From: UBA7692 sp964552715
GTDB taxonomy: Bacteria; Bacteroidota; Bacteroidia; Chitinophagales; LD1
Reading direction: 5' to 3'
Length of the DNA stretch: 6,424 bases
Assembly: GCA_964552715.1 (NCBI GenBank)
Contig: CAZKHZ010000197.1
Span: 1-6,424 of the forward strand
Shown: positions 1 through 5,763 of the stretch, piece by piece
How positions within the stretch are numbered: the stretch's first letter is position 1
How the letters are laid out: each line of letters starts with the position of its first letter
Notes under the pieces: generated by a model
The model's input: only the letters and a program-made list of their open reading frames with translations
Told to the model about the DNA's origin: nothing
Database searches by the model: none
Made by a program: the position numbers and the translations under genes

Positions 1-1
1 T

Positions 2-1039
2 GCAGGTACTAACGAATTAATGAGTGTGCCTTATGCTTTGTTTTCGGCAAATGGTACACCAGGAGCAACTGGTGCTCAAGGCCCAATCGGGTTAACAGGT
101 CTAACAGGTAGTGCAGGAGCAACTGGTTCACAAGGTATTCAAGGTTTAACTGGTTTAGCAGGTGCAACAGGTAGTGTTGGAGCAACTGGTGCTCAAGGCC
201 CAATCGGGTTAACAGGTCTAACAGGTAGTGCAGGAGCAACTGGTTCACAAGGTATTCAAGGTTTAACTGGTTTAGCAGGTGCAACAGGTAGTGTTGGAGC
301 AACTGGTAATCAAGGCCCAATCGGTTTATCAGGCGCAGCCGCTAACGTTGGAGCAACTGGTTCACAAGGTATTCAAGGTTTATCTGGTTTAGCAGGTGCA
401 ACTGGTAGCGTTGGAGCAACTGGCTCACAAGGCATTCAAGGTTTAACTGGTTTAGCAGGTGCAAATGGTAGTGTTGGAGCAACTGGCTCTCAAGGTATTC
501 AAGGTTTAACTGGTTTAGCAGGCGCATCAGGTAGTGTTGGAGCAACTGGTTCACAAGGTATTCAAGGTTTAACTGGCAGTGCTGGCCCATTTAAGTTAGG
601 TAAAGATACGCTCGGGGGCATTGTGTATTATATATACATAGGTACCGATAACTTACAACACGGCTTAATTGTAAGCAAAACCCAAAGCACAGCAGTCTGG
701 CAATCAGCAGGCGTTTTAGTTAATGCAAACCGCACTTGGGATGGCGCTTTTAATACAAATTTAATGACCGGTAGTCCTGCCAAAACATATATAGCTACTT
801 TAGGTGCAGGTTGGTATTTGCCATCTTTTGATGAGTTAAGTTTACTTTGGCAAAGTCGCTTTACTACTAATAAAGCACTAAATACTGGTGGCTTCACTTT
901 ACTATCAACAGCAGCTAACTATTGGAGTAGCACGGAGTACGTTGCGGCCAGTGCGTTCTTCTTCAACTTCGCCACTGGTAGCGCGGACGTCAACGGTAAG
1001 AATACCCCCTTTTCAGTAAGGGGAGTTAGGGCTTTTTAA
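2..1039 (+). CDS. Collagen-like stalk protein with C-terminal C-type-lectin-like (Lcl/DUF1566-type) domain; 5' end outside window
   Basis: The reading frame is open from the window edge (first full codon at 2) to TAA at 1037-1039, giving at least 345 residues. The ATG at 20 is unlikely to be the start: residues before it (AGTNEL) and after it (MSVPYALFSANG) match the T/G-x-x-LMSVPYALY linker found mid-protein in Bacteroidota surface proteins, so the signal peptide and N-terminal domain lie upstream. From 53 to about 592 come some 60 Gly-X-Y triplets, rich in GAT, GSQ, GIQ, GLT and GLA, with one break where Ala replaces Gly (codon at 341). Residues from about 593 form a globular domain with GGIVYYI, QHGLIVS, GWYLPSFDEL, YWSSTEY and a terminal SVRGVRAF, as in Lcl/DUF1566 C-type-lectin-like folds. 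By family analogy it is an extracellular or phage-tail-like binding protein with a trimeric stalk; the ligand is unknown. Its last codons look like a DGR variable region (separate entry). Confidence 0.85.
   Translation, partial: AGTNELMSVPYALFSANGTPGATGAQGPIGLTGLTGSAGATGSQGIQGLTGLAGATGSVGATGAQGPIGLTGLTGSAGATGSQGIQGLTGLAGATGSVGATGNQGPIGLSGAAANVGATGSQGIQGLSGLAGATGSVGATGSQGIQGLTGLAGANGSVGATGSQGIQGLTGLAGASGSVGATGSQGIQGLTGSAGPFKLGKDTLGGIVYYIYIGTDNLQHGLIVSKTQSTAVWQSAGVLVNANRTWDGAFNTNLMTGSPAKTYIATLGAGWYLPSFDELSLLWQSRFTTNKALNTGGFTLLSTAANYWSSTEYVAASAFFFNFATGSADVNGKNTPFSVRGVRAF
62..295 (+). repeat. Two identical 117-bp tandem repeats in the collagen stalk
   Basis: Positions 62-178 and 179-295 read as identical by eye, each encoding 13 Gly-X-Y triplets (starting GATGAQGPIGLTG). 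The period is a multiple of 9 bases, so gain or loss of a unit keeps both the reading frame and the triplet phase. Identity at synonymous sites points to recent duplication or gene conversion. A diverged partial unit of 54 bp follows at 296-349. Confidence 0.95.
350..580 (+). repeat. 63-bp tandem repeats (about 3.5 copies) in the collagen stalk
   Basis: Units start at 350, 413, 476 and 539 (the last partial), each encoding seven triplets of the form GATGSQGIQGLTGLAGATGSV with substitutions at single positions (LS for LT, AN or AS for AT). The 63-bp unit equals the second half of the 117-bp unit plus its junction, so both arrays share an ancestor. Minor base changes such as ggttca/ggctca/ggctct show these copies are older than the 117-bp pair. 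Confidence 0.9.
917..1036 (+). other. Candidate DGR variable region at the 3' end of the lectin-like domain
   Basis: Seen: from YWSSTEY (920-940) to SVRGVRAF (1013-1036) the DNA changes character. Counted by hand, 932-1009 is 45/78 G+C (58%), while 841-900 is 21/60 (35%). Of the 23 codons from 941 to 1009, 19 end in C or T and 13 of these in C; the rest are three GCG and one AAG. Known: DGR template repeats carry AAY codons at diversified sites, and adenine mutagenesis turns them into NNY codons without ever making a stop; variable regions sit at the 3' end of C-type-lectin-fold genes between a WSS-like motif and a conserved tail. Inferred: codons such as 941, 947, 950, 956, 971, 974, 980, 986, 989, 1004 and 1007 could derive from AAC or AAT. 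The alternative is an ordinary Lcl/DUF1566 tail, which also ends in VRxVRxF. No template copy exists in this window. Confidence 0.6.
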
Positions 1040-1083
1040 CACCGCGAAGCAGCACCGTAGGTAATTTATCTATTTAACTATTT

Positions 1084-1140
1084 AAATTGTCTGAACCATG
1101 ATTTTTAGGATTACAGGATGAACAGGATTTGAAAATTGTC
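1084..1140. repeat. Short dispersed intergenic repeat flanked by 8-bp direct repeats
   Basis: The core at 1090-1130 contains three spaced AGGAT/ACAGGAT units (around 1107, 1113 and 1122) after TCTGAACCATGATTTTT. From memory this matches a short sequence scattered between genes in many Bacteroidota and other environmental genomes; that is recall, not a search result. The octamer aaattgtc occurs at 1084-1091 and again at 1133-1140, bracketing the core like a target-site duplication, though the first copy overlaps the core by two bases. Confidence 0.5.
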
Positions 1141-1381
1141 ATTCAAACAATCAAAAAAATTAATGTTCTATTTACGGATTGCTAATAGGGTTATTCTAGT
1201 TTATCCTAGCCCTACCCATTCAGTATTAAACATTGAGGTAAAAGAACAAGAACAAATAACTATTTTAAATGTGCTGGGTGAAGTAATGAAAAAAGAAACG
1301 ATTAATGGATTAGTTAAAATTGATGTTAGTGCATTTAATGCGGGTTTGGGTGAGTTATTGAACAATCCCTACTTATACTGA
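1136..1381 (+). pseudogene. Remnant of a type IX secretion C-terminal sorting domain
   Basis: An 81-codon open stretch starts at a TTG that is probably not a real start and has no signal peptide. From 1202 it reads VYPSPTHSVLNIEV, then ITILNVLGEVM, then KIDVSAFNAG: the beta-strand pattern of type A sorting domains (YPNPT-x-x-x-L-x-I, V-x-N-x-x-G-x, I-D-x-S-x-x-x-x-G). The usual ending, a VYFV-type strand plus a short basic tail, is replaced by LGELLNNPYLY, and neither other frame restores it before the stop. No cargo domain precedes it: the DNA just upstream is a dispersed repeat. It is therefore best read as the decayed 3' end of a lost secreted-protein gene. A short expressed protein is possible but unlikely. 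Confidence 0.65.
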
Positions 1382-1387
1382 AACACC

Positions 1388-1423
1388 AATGCGCTCAGCC
1401 AAAAGGTTGAGCGCATTTTGTTT
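1388..1423 (+). terminator. Strong rho-independent terminator
   Basis: The arm at 1388-1400 (aatgcgctcagcc) pairs with 1405-1417 (ggttgagcgcatt) over 13 bp with a single G-T wobble around an AAAA loop, followed by TTTTGTTT. It lies 7 bases after the stop of the sorting-domain remnant and probably served that lost gene. It isolates the next gene from upstream transcription. Confidence 0.88.
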
Positions 1424-1583
1424 AAATACTTTGAGTAGTAACTATTCAATCTTTCTTGTTTTAAAATATAAGCCAAAACGTAAATATTCCGCTCACAAAC
1501 CCAAATGTGCAGTTTACAAAACAGTTTTCATTTTTTATGCTTACCACTGTAAAATCGTGCTTTTACTAACCAAATTTTACTTT

Positions 1584-2894
1584 ATGCAAAAACTTATACA
1601 AAAATTCGCCACAACTTTTGCCGTGTTTGGATGCTTCTTGGCTTGCCAAGCACAAACCACTTGCCAGCTTGATAGTAGCTATTACTACAATGAATTAAAC
1701 AGTCTTACTTCAAAAGGTTATTATGTGTATAATGCTATTAATAAACCAAGCGAGCAAACAAGTAAAATTTTTGAAAATGGATCTTGGAACAATAGCTCTA
1801 AGCAAATCTTATCTTACACCACCAGCGGAAAAGTAACCAATGATACTAGACAGTTTTGGCAAAACAACCAATGGAAAAACTCAAACAGATCTGTGTATGA
1901 CTTTGATGCTAACGATAACCAGCTAACCTTCTTACAACAAGCTTGGGACTCCGCCACTGCGGCTTGGAAATTAAGCGGATTTCAACAGTACTATACCTAT
2001 AATATCAACAATAAAAAGACAAAACAAATTCAAGTGTCTATAAGCAATGGCATAGTAAATGATAGCACACGACAAACCTTCAGCTATGATGCTGGCGGCA
2101 ATGAGTTATCGTTATTACGCGAAGGCTGGACATCCAGTAACCCTACTTGGAGAAATATTCAAAAATTGGTTTACTTTTATAACGCCAACAACCAAAAAGA
2201 CTCTAGCTATAATCTTATATGGAACCCAGGCACTACAGCATTTGACACCGTTTATAAAGATGCATTTGTTTATGATGCAGCGGGCAATCAAATAGAAAAT
2301 GGATTTTATCAAAATAGTGGAAATCTATGGATTCCGAAAACCAAAAATGTTTATACGTACGATGCCAATAACAATAATACATTTCAAGGGCGTTACACTT
2401 GGATAGGTTTAACTTCTACTTGGCGCGCAGATAACGAACAAACAGTAGCATATAATAGCAACAACCAAGTAACGAATGGGATTAATAAATCTTATGATTT
2501 TGCATCATCAACTTTGCTCTATAACTACCGATATACCTATTCATACGATGCTAATGATAACCTCACATTGAAAATGTTTGATAATTACACAGCGAATAAT
2601 TGGCAATACAATAATAGAACAGAATTTTTCAATAGCTGTGGCAATAGTGTAGGCATAAACGAAACCGATGCTGTAGAATTTCAGCTTTATCCCAACCCTA
2701 CCAATAACATCATCAACATTACTACTGCTGCTACTATTGAAACCCTAACTGTTTACAATCTTCAAGGACAAAGCTTAATTGAAGTAAAATCAAACATAAA
2801 GCAACTTGAACTTAGTAATTTGGCTCAAGGTGCCTACATTATACAAATGAAAACTGCCGAAGGTTTTGCCCGTAGAACTATCGTTAAACAATAG
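1584..2894 (+). CDS. Secreted YD-repeat-like protein with type IX (type A) sorting domain
   Basis: This 436-residue protein starts at ATG 1584. The frame is open back to 1389, but that ATG lies inside the upstream terminator hairpin and only the 1584 start gives a signal peptide: basic MQKLIQK, hydrophobic FATTFAVFGCFLA, and probable cleavage after CQA (residue 23). FLAC is a poor lipobox, so lipid anchoring is less likely. Residues about 100-345 hold about eight degenerate repeats of 25-45 residues ending in Y-x-Y/F-D/N-A-x-x-N (YDFDANDN, FSYDAGGN, FVYDAAGN, YTYDANNN, YSYDANDN), interspersed with W-x(4-6)-W motifs; these recall YD/RHS-like beta-strand repeats. Residues 366-436 are a complete sorting domain (YPNPTNNIINI, LTVYNLQGQ, LSNLAQGAYIIQM, RRTIVKQ), so the product should cross the outer membrane through PorU-type processing and be surface-attached or released. 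It stands alone between two terminators. The function of the repeat domain is unknown. Confidence 0.88.
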   Translation: MQKLIQKFATTFAVFGCFLACQAQTTCQLDSSYYYNELNSLTSKGYYVYNAINKPSEQTSKIFENGSWNNSSKQILSYTTSGKVTNDTRQFWQNNQWKNSNRSVYDFDANDNQLTFLQQAWDSATAAWKLSGFQQYYTYNINNKKTKQIQVSISNGIVNDSTRQTFSYDAGGNELSLLREGWTSSNPTWRNIQKLVYFYNANNQKDSSYNLIWNPGTTAFDTVYKDAFVYDAAGNQIENGFYQNSGNLWIPKTKNVYTYDANNNNTFQGRYTWIGLTSTWRADNEQTVAYNSNNQVTNGINKSYDFASSTLLYNYRYTYSYDANDNLTLKMFDNYTANNWQYNNRTEFFNSCGNSVGINETDAVEFQLYPNPTNNIINITTAATIETLTVYNLQGQSLIEVKSNIKQLELSNLAQGAYIIQMKTAEGFARRTIVKQ

Positions 2895-2925
2895 CCCCGA
2901 GTTTTAATAAAATTTTGAGTTTTGT

Positions 2926-2963
2926 ATAATCCCTTTCTGCGCAAGTGGAAAGGGATTATTTTT
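2926..2963 (+). terminator. Rho-independent terminator after the YD-repeat protein
   Basis: A perfect 12-bp stem pairs 2926-2937 (ataatccctttc) with 2948-2959 (gaaagggattat) around a 10-base loop, followed by a T run to 2963. It starts 31 bases after the TAG at 2892-2894. The flanking A/T tract on the other side could let it work in the reverse direction too. Confidence 0.9.
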
Positions 2964-3142
2964 GGATTAAGGTAACTAGATTTTAATATTTACTAGATAC
3001 TAATGTCACCTGTCAGGTTTTCTCACGTTCAACACACTCAATCCTTAATAACTTTCCTCAACCCATAATTCCCTGCTTCATCCGTCATAAGCAAAAAACA
3101 GCTTCAAGAAGTGTCAATTTTTTTAAGAAGGTACACATTTCT
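2964..3142. other. Gene-free spacer with a possible minus-strand coding remnant
   Basis: No intact gene is seen here. A small hairpin acctg-t-caggt followed by TTTT lies at about 3009-3023. On the minus strand, 3103 down to the TCA at 3038 (TGA when read on that strand) is open for 21 codons and reads SCFLLMTDEAGNYGLRKVIKD. The ending G-N-Y-x-x-R-K-V-I-K resembles the last strand and basic tail of Bacteroidota secreted-protein C termini. An in-frame TGA at 3104-3106 cuts it off, so at most it is a fossil; chance is a real alternative at this length. Confidence 0.3.
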
Positions 3143-3290
3143 TGGCTCTTGGATATTGGCTCTAAAATCTCCCTTTTCATTTCTAAAATTCCCCTTTTCA
3201 TTTCTCAAAGCTCAAAGCTCTTTTTCCATTTTCTGGCTCTTGGTTCTTGTATCTAAAATCTCTTTTCATTTCTCAAAGCTCATGGCTCAT
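3143..3290. repeat. Intergenic array of TCTAAAATC / TTTCATTTCTCAAAGCTC repeats
   Basis: Two units with a 91-bp period are visible: tggctcttgg at 3143 and 3234, and tctaaaatctc at 3161 and 3252. A 21-bp block beginning cttttcatttctcaaagc is identical at 3194-3214 and 3262-3282, and a partial third block lies at 3182-3202. The first unit has two extra C bases (around 3172-3173). The strand is pyrimidine-rich throughout. It encodes nothing credible in any frame. Similar low-complexity ctcaaagctc/ggctcttgg arrays occur between genes in Bacteroidota (recall, not searched). It ends 57 bp before rocD, directly upstream of its probable promoter. Confidence 0.8.
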
Positions 3291-3296
3291 AAACAA

Positions 3297-3325
3297 TTTC
3301 AAACAAAAAAAATCGTTTAGGTTTG
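3297..3325 (+). promoter_or_regulatory. Probable Bacteroidota-type promoter of rocD
   Basis: TAGGTTTG at 3318-3325 fits the TAnnTTTG -7 element exactly. The -33 partner is weak: TTTC at 3297-3300 in place of TTTG, with 17 bases between. Transcription would begin near 3331, leaving a leader of about 17 bases before ATG 3348, which has no Shine-Dalgarno sequence, as is usual in this phylum. Confidence 0.45.
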
Positions 3326-3347
3326 TCGAGATCAAAACGGTAAAAGT

Positions 3348-4568
3348 ATGTCGCTATTAAAAGCAGCCCAATACATTGAATTAGAAGACAAATATGGAGC
3401 GCACAATTACCATCCGCTGCCCGTTGTTTTAGAAAAAGGCTTAGGTTCAAAGGTGTGGGATGTAGAAGGGAAATGCTACCTCGATTTTCTTTCCGCATAC
3501 AGCGCGGTCAATCAAGGGCATTGCCATCCTTTAATCATTAAAGCATTAAAAGCACAAGCCGAGAAGCTCACACTTACCTCGCGTGCCTTTCATAATAACC
3601 AGTTGGGTTTGTTTGAAAAAATGATAACCGAAATGTTCGGCTACGACAAGGTACTTCCGATGAATACTGGCGTAGAAGCCGGAGAGACCGCCATTAAACT
3701 CGCCAGACGATGGGGTTATAGAGTCAAGAAGATTAAAGAAAACAAAGCCAAAGTAATTTTTGCCGAAGGCAACTTTTGGGGCAGAACCATGAGCGCGATT
3801 TCTTCTTCCACCGACCCTTCGAGTTACAAAGACTTTGGTCCTTTCATGTCGGGCTTTGAAACCGTTCCCTACAATAATATCAAAGCACTGGAAGCTGCAC
3901 TGAAAGACAAAAACGTGTGCGCTTTTATGGTAGAACCCATTCAGGGAGAAGCTGGCGTTGTGGTGCCCAAGGAAGGCTACCTGCTCAAGGCTTTTGAGTT
4001 ATGCAAGAAATATAATGTGCTGTTCATTGCCGATGAAGTGCAAACAGGCTTGGGTAGAACCGGCAGAACACTATGTTGCGATTACGAAGGGGTTCGTCCA
4101 CATATTGTTGTGTTGGGCAAAGCCCTCAGCGGTGGCGTATTGCCTGTCAGCGCTGTGTTGGCTGATGACGAAGTGATGATGACCATTGGTCCTGGAGAGC
4201 ATGGTTCTACATACGGGGGAAACCCTTTGGCTTGTGCCGTGGCTATGGTTGCCTTGCAGGTAATGCAAGATGAGAATCTTGCGCAAAACGCATTCTACCT
4301 CGGCAATTTTTTCCGCTCGCAGTTATCAGCCATCCAATCGCCCATGATAAAAGAAGTAAGAGGCAAAGGTTTGTTGAATGCCATTGTAATTAATTCTAAG
4401 AAGAAAGATGCTGCATGGGATATATGTTTGAAGTTGATGGAAAACGGCTTGCTTGCAAAACCCACACACGATTATATCATTCGCTTTGCCCCGCCTTTGG
4501 TTATTAAGAAAGAAGAATTGGATTTAGGTATTGACATTATTAAGCGGACATTTAAAGGTTTGAAGTAG
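3348..4568 (+). CDS. rocD: Ornithine aminotransferase (ornithine--oxo-acid transaminase, EC 2.6.1.13)
   Basis: This cytoplasmic PLP enzyme transfers the delta-amino group of L-ornithine to 2-oxoglutarate, giving glutamate-5-semialdehyde (which cyclises to pyrroline-5-carboxylate) and glutamate, linking arginine/ornithine breakdown with proline and glutamate. The 406 residues are full length and collinear with the human enzyme at a constant offset of 34. Visible in order: KYGAHNYHPLP with the ornithine-binding Tyr (Y21, human Y55), SAYSAVNQGHCHP (Y51, human Y85), NTGVEAGETA, GNFWGRT (F143 and R146), VEPIQGEAGV (E201, human E235), ADEVQTGLGRTG (D229 binding the PLP ring), LGKALSGG (Schiff-base K258, human K292), GSTYGGNPLA, and IIRFAPP (R379, human R413). 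The Y21/Y51/E201 set marks ornithine specificity over acetylornithine or GABA transaminases. A probable promoter lies just upstream, and the epimerase gene begins 6 bases after the TAG. Confidence 0.96.
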   Translation: MSLLKAAQYIELEDKYGAHNYHPLPVVLEKGLGSKVWDVEGKCYLDFLSAYSAVNQGHCHPLIIKALKAQAEKLTLTSRAFHNNQLGLFEKMITEMFGYDKVLPMNTGVEAGETAIKLARRWGYRVKKIKENKAKVIFAEGNFWGRTMSAISSSTDPSSYKDFGPFMSGFETVPYNNIKALEAALKDKNVCAFMVEPIQGEAGVVVPKEGYLLKAFELCKKYNVLFIADEVQTGLGRTGRTLCCDYEGVRPHIVVLGKALSGGVLPVSAVLADDEVMMTIGPGEHGSTYGGNPLACAVAMVALQVMQDENLAQNAFYLGNFFRSQLSAIQSPMIKEVRGKGLLNAIVINSKKKDAAWDICLKLMENGLLAKPTHDYIIRFAPPLVIKKEELDLGIDIIKRTFKGLK

Positions 4569-4574
4569 GCTTCT

Positions 4575-5540
4575 ATGGCTAAAAAGATTCTTGTGCTTGG
4601 TGCCGGTGGGTTCATCGGCAGTCATTTGGTGAAAAGGTTGAAAACGGAAGGCTATTCGGTGGTTGGCGTGGACATGAAGCACCCTGAGTTCAGCCCCTCG
4701 CAAGCTGATGAATTCATTGTGGGCGATTTGCGCGATGCTGATTTCTGCAAGCAAGTTTTTAGTATAAAGTTCAACGAGGTCTTTCAACTTGCTGGCGACA
4801 TGGGCGGTGCTGGATACATCTTCACGGGCGATAATGATGCGGAGGTGATGTACAATTCTTCCATCATCAACCTTAATGTTCTAAAGCAAGTTGTTGACAC
4901 AAAAGTGCCCAAGGTTTTTTACTCTTCCTCTGCCTGCATCTATCCCGAACATAATCAACTTGACCCTGCAAACCCAAATTGCGAAGAACACTCGGCTTAT
5001 CCTGCAAAGCCCGACAGTGAATATGGTTGGGAGAAATTATTTAGCGAAAGACTGTATCAATCTTTTGCGCGCAACCACGGCTTTGATGTGCGCATCGCCC
5101 GCTTTCACAACATCTTTGGACACGAAGGAACCTACAAAGGCGGCAAAGAAAAAGCCCCTGCTGCTATTTGCCGCAAAGTAGCCGAAGCACAAGAGGGTGG
5201 GAGCATAGAAATATGGGGTGATGGCAAACAAACCCGCTCATTTTTATTCATTGATGAATGTTTAGAAGGCACACTTCGCTTGATGCAAAGCAATTTCAAT
5301 CAACCATTAAATATTGGCTCTGAAGAGATAATAAGCATCAACGATTTGGCGAAGAAAATCATAGCCCTTTCGGGCAAAAACCTTTCTATAAATAATATTG
5401 ATGGACCAATAGGTGTGCGTGGTCGCAACTCCGATAATCGTCTTGCACGGCAAGTCCTTTCATGGTCGCCAAGCCTGCCTTTAGAAACGGGCTTAAAGCA
5501 AACATACCATTGGGTAGCAAAGTTAGTTGCTACACACTAA
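4575..5540 (+). CDS. GDP-mannose 3,5-epimerase-like extended short-chain dehydrogenase
   Basis: The 321 residues form an NAD-dependent extended SDR sugar-nucleotide epimerase. The N-terminal Rossmann fold shows GAGGFIG (residues 9-15) and the D33 end of strand 2. The middle carries SSSACIYPE and the YxxxK pair Y150/K154. The C-terminal half has RFHNIFG, KGGKEKAPAA, WGDGKQTRSFLFIDEC and VRGRNSDN. The last motifs are those of plant GDP-mannose 3,5-epimerase (EC 5.1.3.18, GDP-D-mannose to GDP-L-galactose). With an offset of 24, C121, Y150, K154 and K193 fall on Arabidopsis C145, Y174, K178 and K217; Cys and Lys are the acid/base pair that inverts C3 and C5. This supports GME-type chemistry, probably supplying a GDP-sugar for surface polysaccharide. 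Substrate remains inferred, because related epimerases share much of this. The gene follows rocD by 6 bases, so co-transcription is likely though functionally unexplained. No clear terminator follows. Confidence 0.85.
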   Translation: MAKKILVLGAGGFIGSHLVKRLKTEGYSVVGVDMKHPEFSPSQADEFIVGDLRDADFCKQVFSIKFNEVFQLAGDMGGAGYIFTGDNDAEVMYNSSIINLNVLKQVVDTKVPKVFYSSSACIYPEHNQLDPANPNCEEHSAYPAKPDSEYGWEKLFSERLYQSFARNHGFDVRIARFHNIFGHEGTYKGGKEKAPAAICRKVAEAQEGGSIEIWGDGKQTRSFLFIDECLEGTLRLMQSNFNQPLNIGSEEIISINDLAKKIIALSGKNLSINNIDGPIGVRGRNSDNRLARQVLSWSPSLPLETGLKQTYHWVAKLVATH

Positions 5541-5560
5541 TACTGATTGAGCATTGCTGT

Positions 5561-5689
5561 AGATTGCTTCCCGCCTCGCAATGACGACCGCTTTTACCTT
5601 GAAATACCCCATCACTACAAGGAACGAAGCAGTCTCTTTTTTGCAGTCTCAAAATGCAAGCACAGTTTACTTCGTGCCTCACTAAGACA
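5561..5689. repeat. Cluster of three degenerate copies of a palindromic AGATTGCTTCGTGCCTCGCA-type repeat
   Basis: Copy A at 5561-5586 (agattgcttcccgcctcgca, then atgacg) is forward, copy B at 5610-5635 is inverted, and copy C at 5664-5689 is forward again. A aligned with reversed B gives 18 of 26 identical bases; A with C gives 18 of 26. A and B together could fold into a long imperfect hairpin with a 23-base loop. The consensus resembles the dispersed CGTCATTGCGAGG...GAAGCAATCT repeat common between genes in many bacteria (recall). The cluster fills much of the 223-base spacer between two convergent genes. No clean T-tailed terminator was found here, so the A/B hairpin may separate the two transcripts. 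No gene is credible in the spacer. Confidence 0.65.
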
Positions 5690-5763
5690 TTACCATTCCC
5701 CAAAAACGAGCGTTTTATTGCGCTTTCACAGGCAGCCCGTGTCAAAGTCCCCCATTTAAACAC

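Noticed and set aside
9..590. Long Leu-rich open frames on the minus strand opposite the collagen repeats (9-320 and 342-590)
   Set aside because: They are shadows of the Gly-X-Y repeat array; their repetitive HYLLHLLNQLNLEYL-type translation only mirrors the plus-strand period.
1084..1423. DGR template repeat or accessory gene downstream of the putative variable region
   Set aside because: Scanning for copies of the YWSSTEY-coding or gttagggcttt segments on both strands found none in the window, and no open frame here shows reverse-transcriptase motifs.
1389..1583. N-terminal extension of the YD-repeat protein to ATG 1389
   Set aside because: That ATG is inside a terminator stem, the extra 65 residues look non-coding, and the 1584 start yields a proper signal peptide.
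3143..3290. CRISPR array
   Set aside because: The repeats are low-complexity, differ in length, overlap internally and lack regular unique spacers.
3111..3320. 69-codon open frame rich in SFLKFPFSFLK repeats
   Set aside because: It is a translation of the pyrimidine-rich repeat array and has no independent coding signal.
5700..5745. Terminator hairpins near gagcg...cgctt and cacagg...cccgtg
   Set aside because: The stems are 5-6 bp with mismatches and no T tract on either strand, too weak to support.
5530..5763. Short open frames on both strands (5547-5759 plus, 5530-5763 minus)
   Set aside because: They cover the degenerate palindromic repeats in the convergent spacer, overlap each other, and show no recognisable domain or start context.
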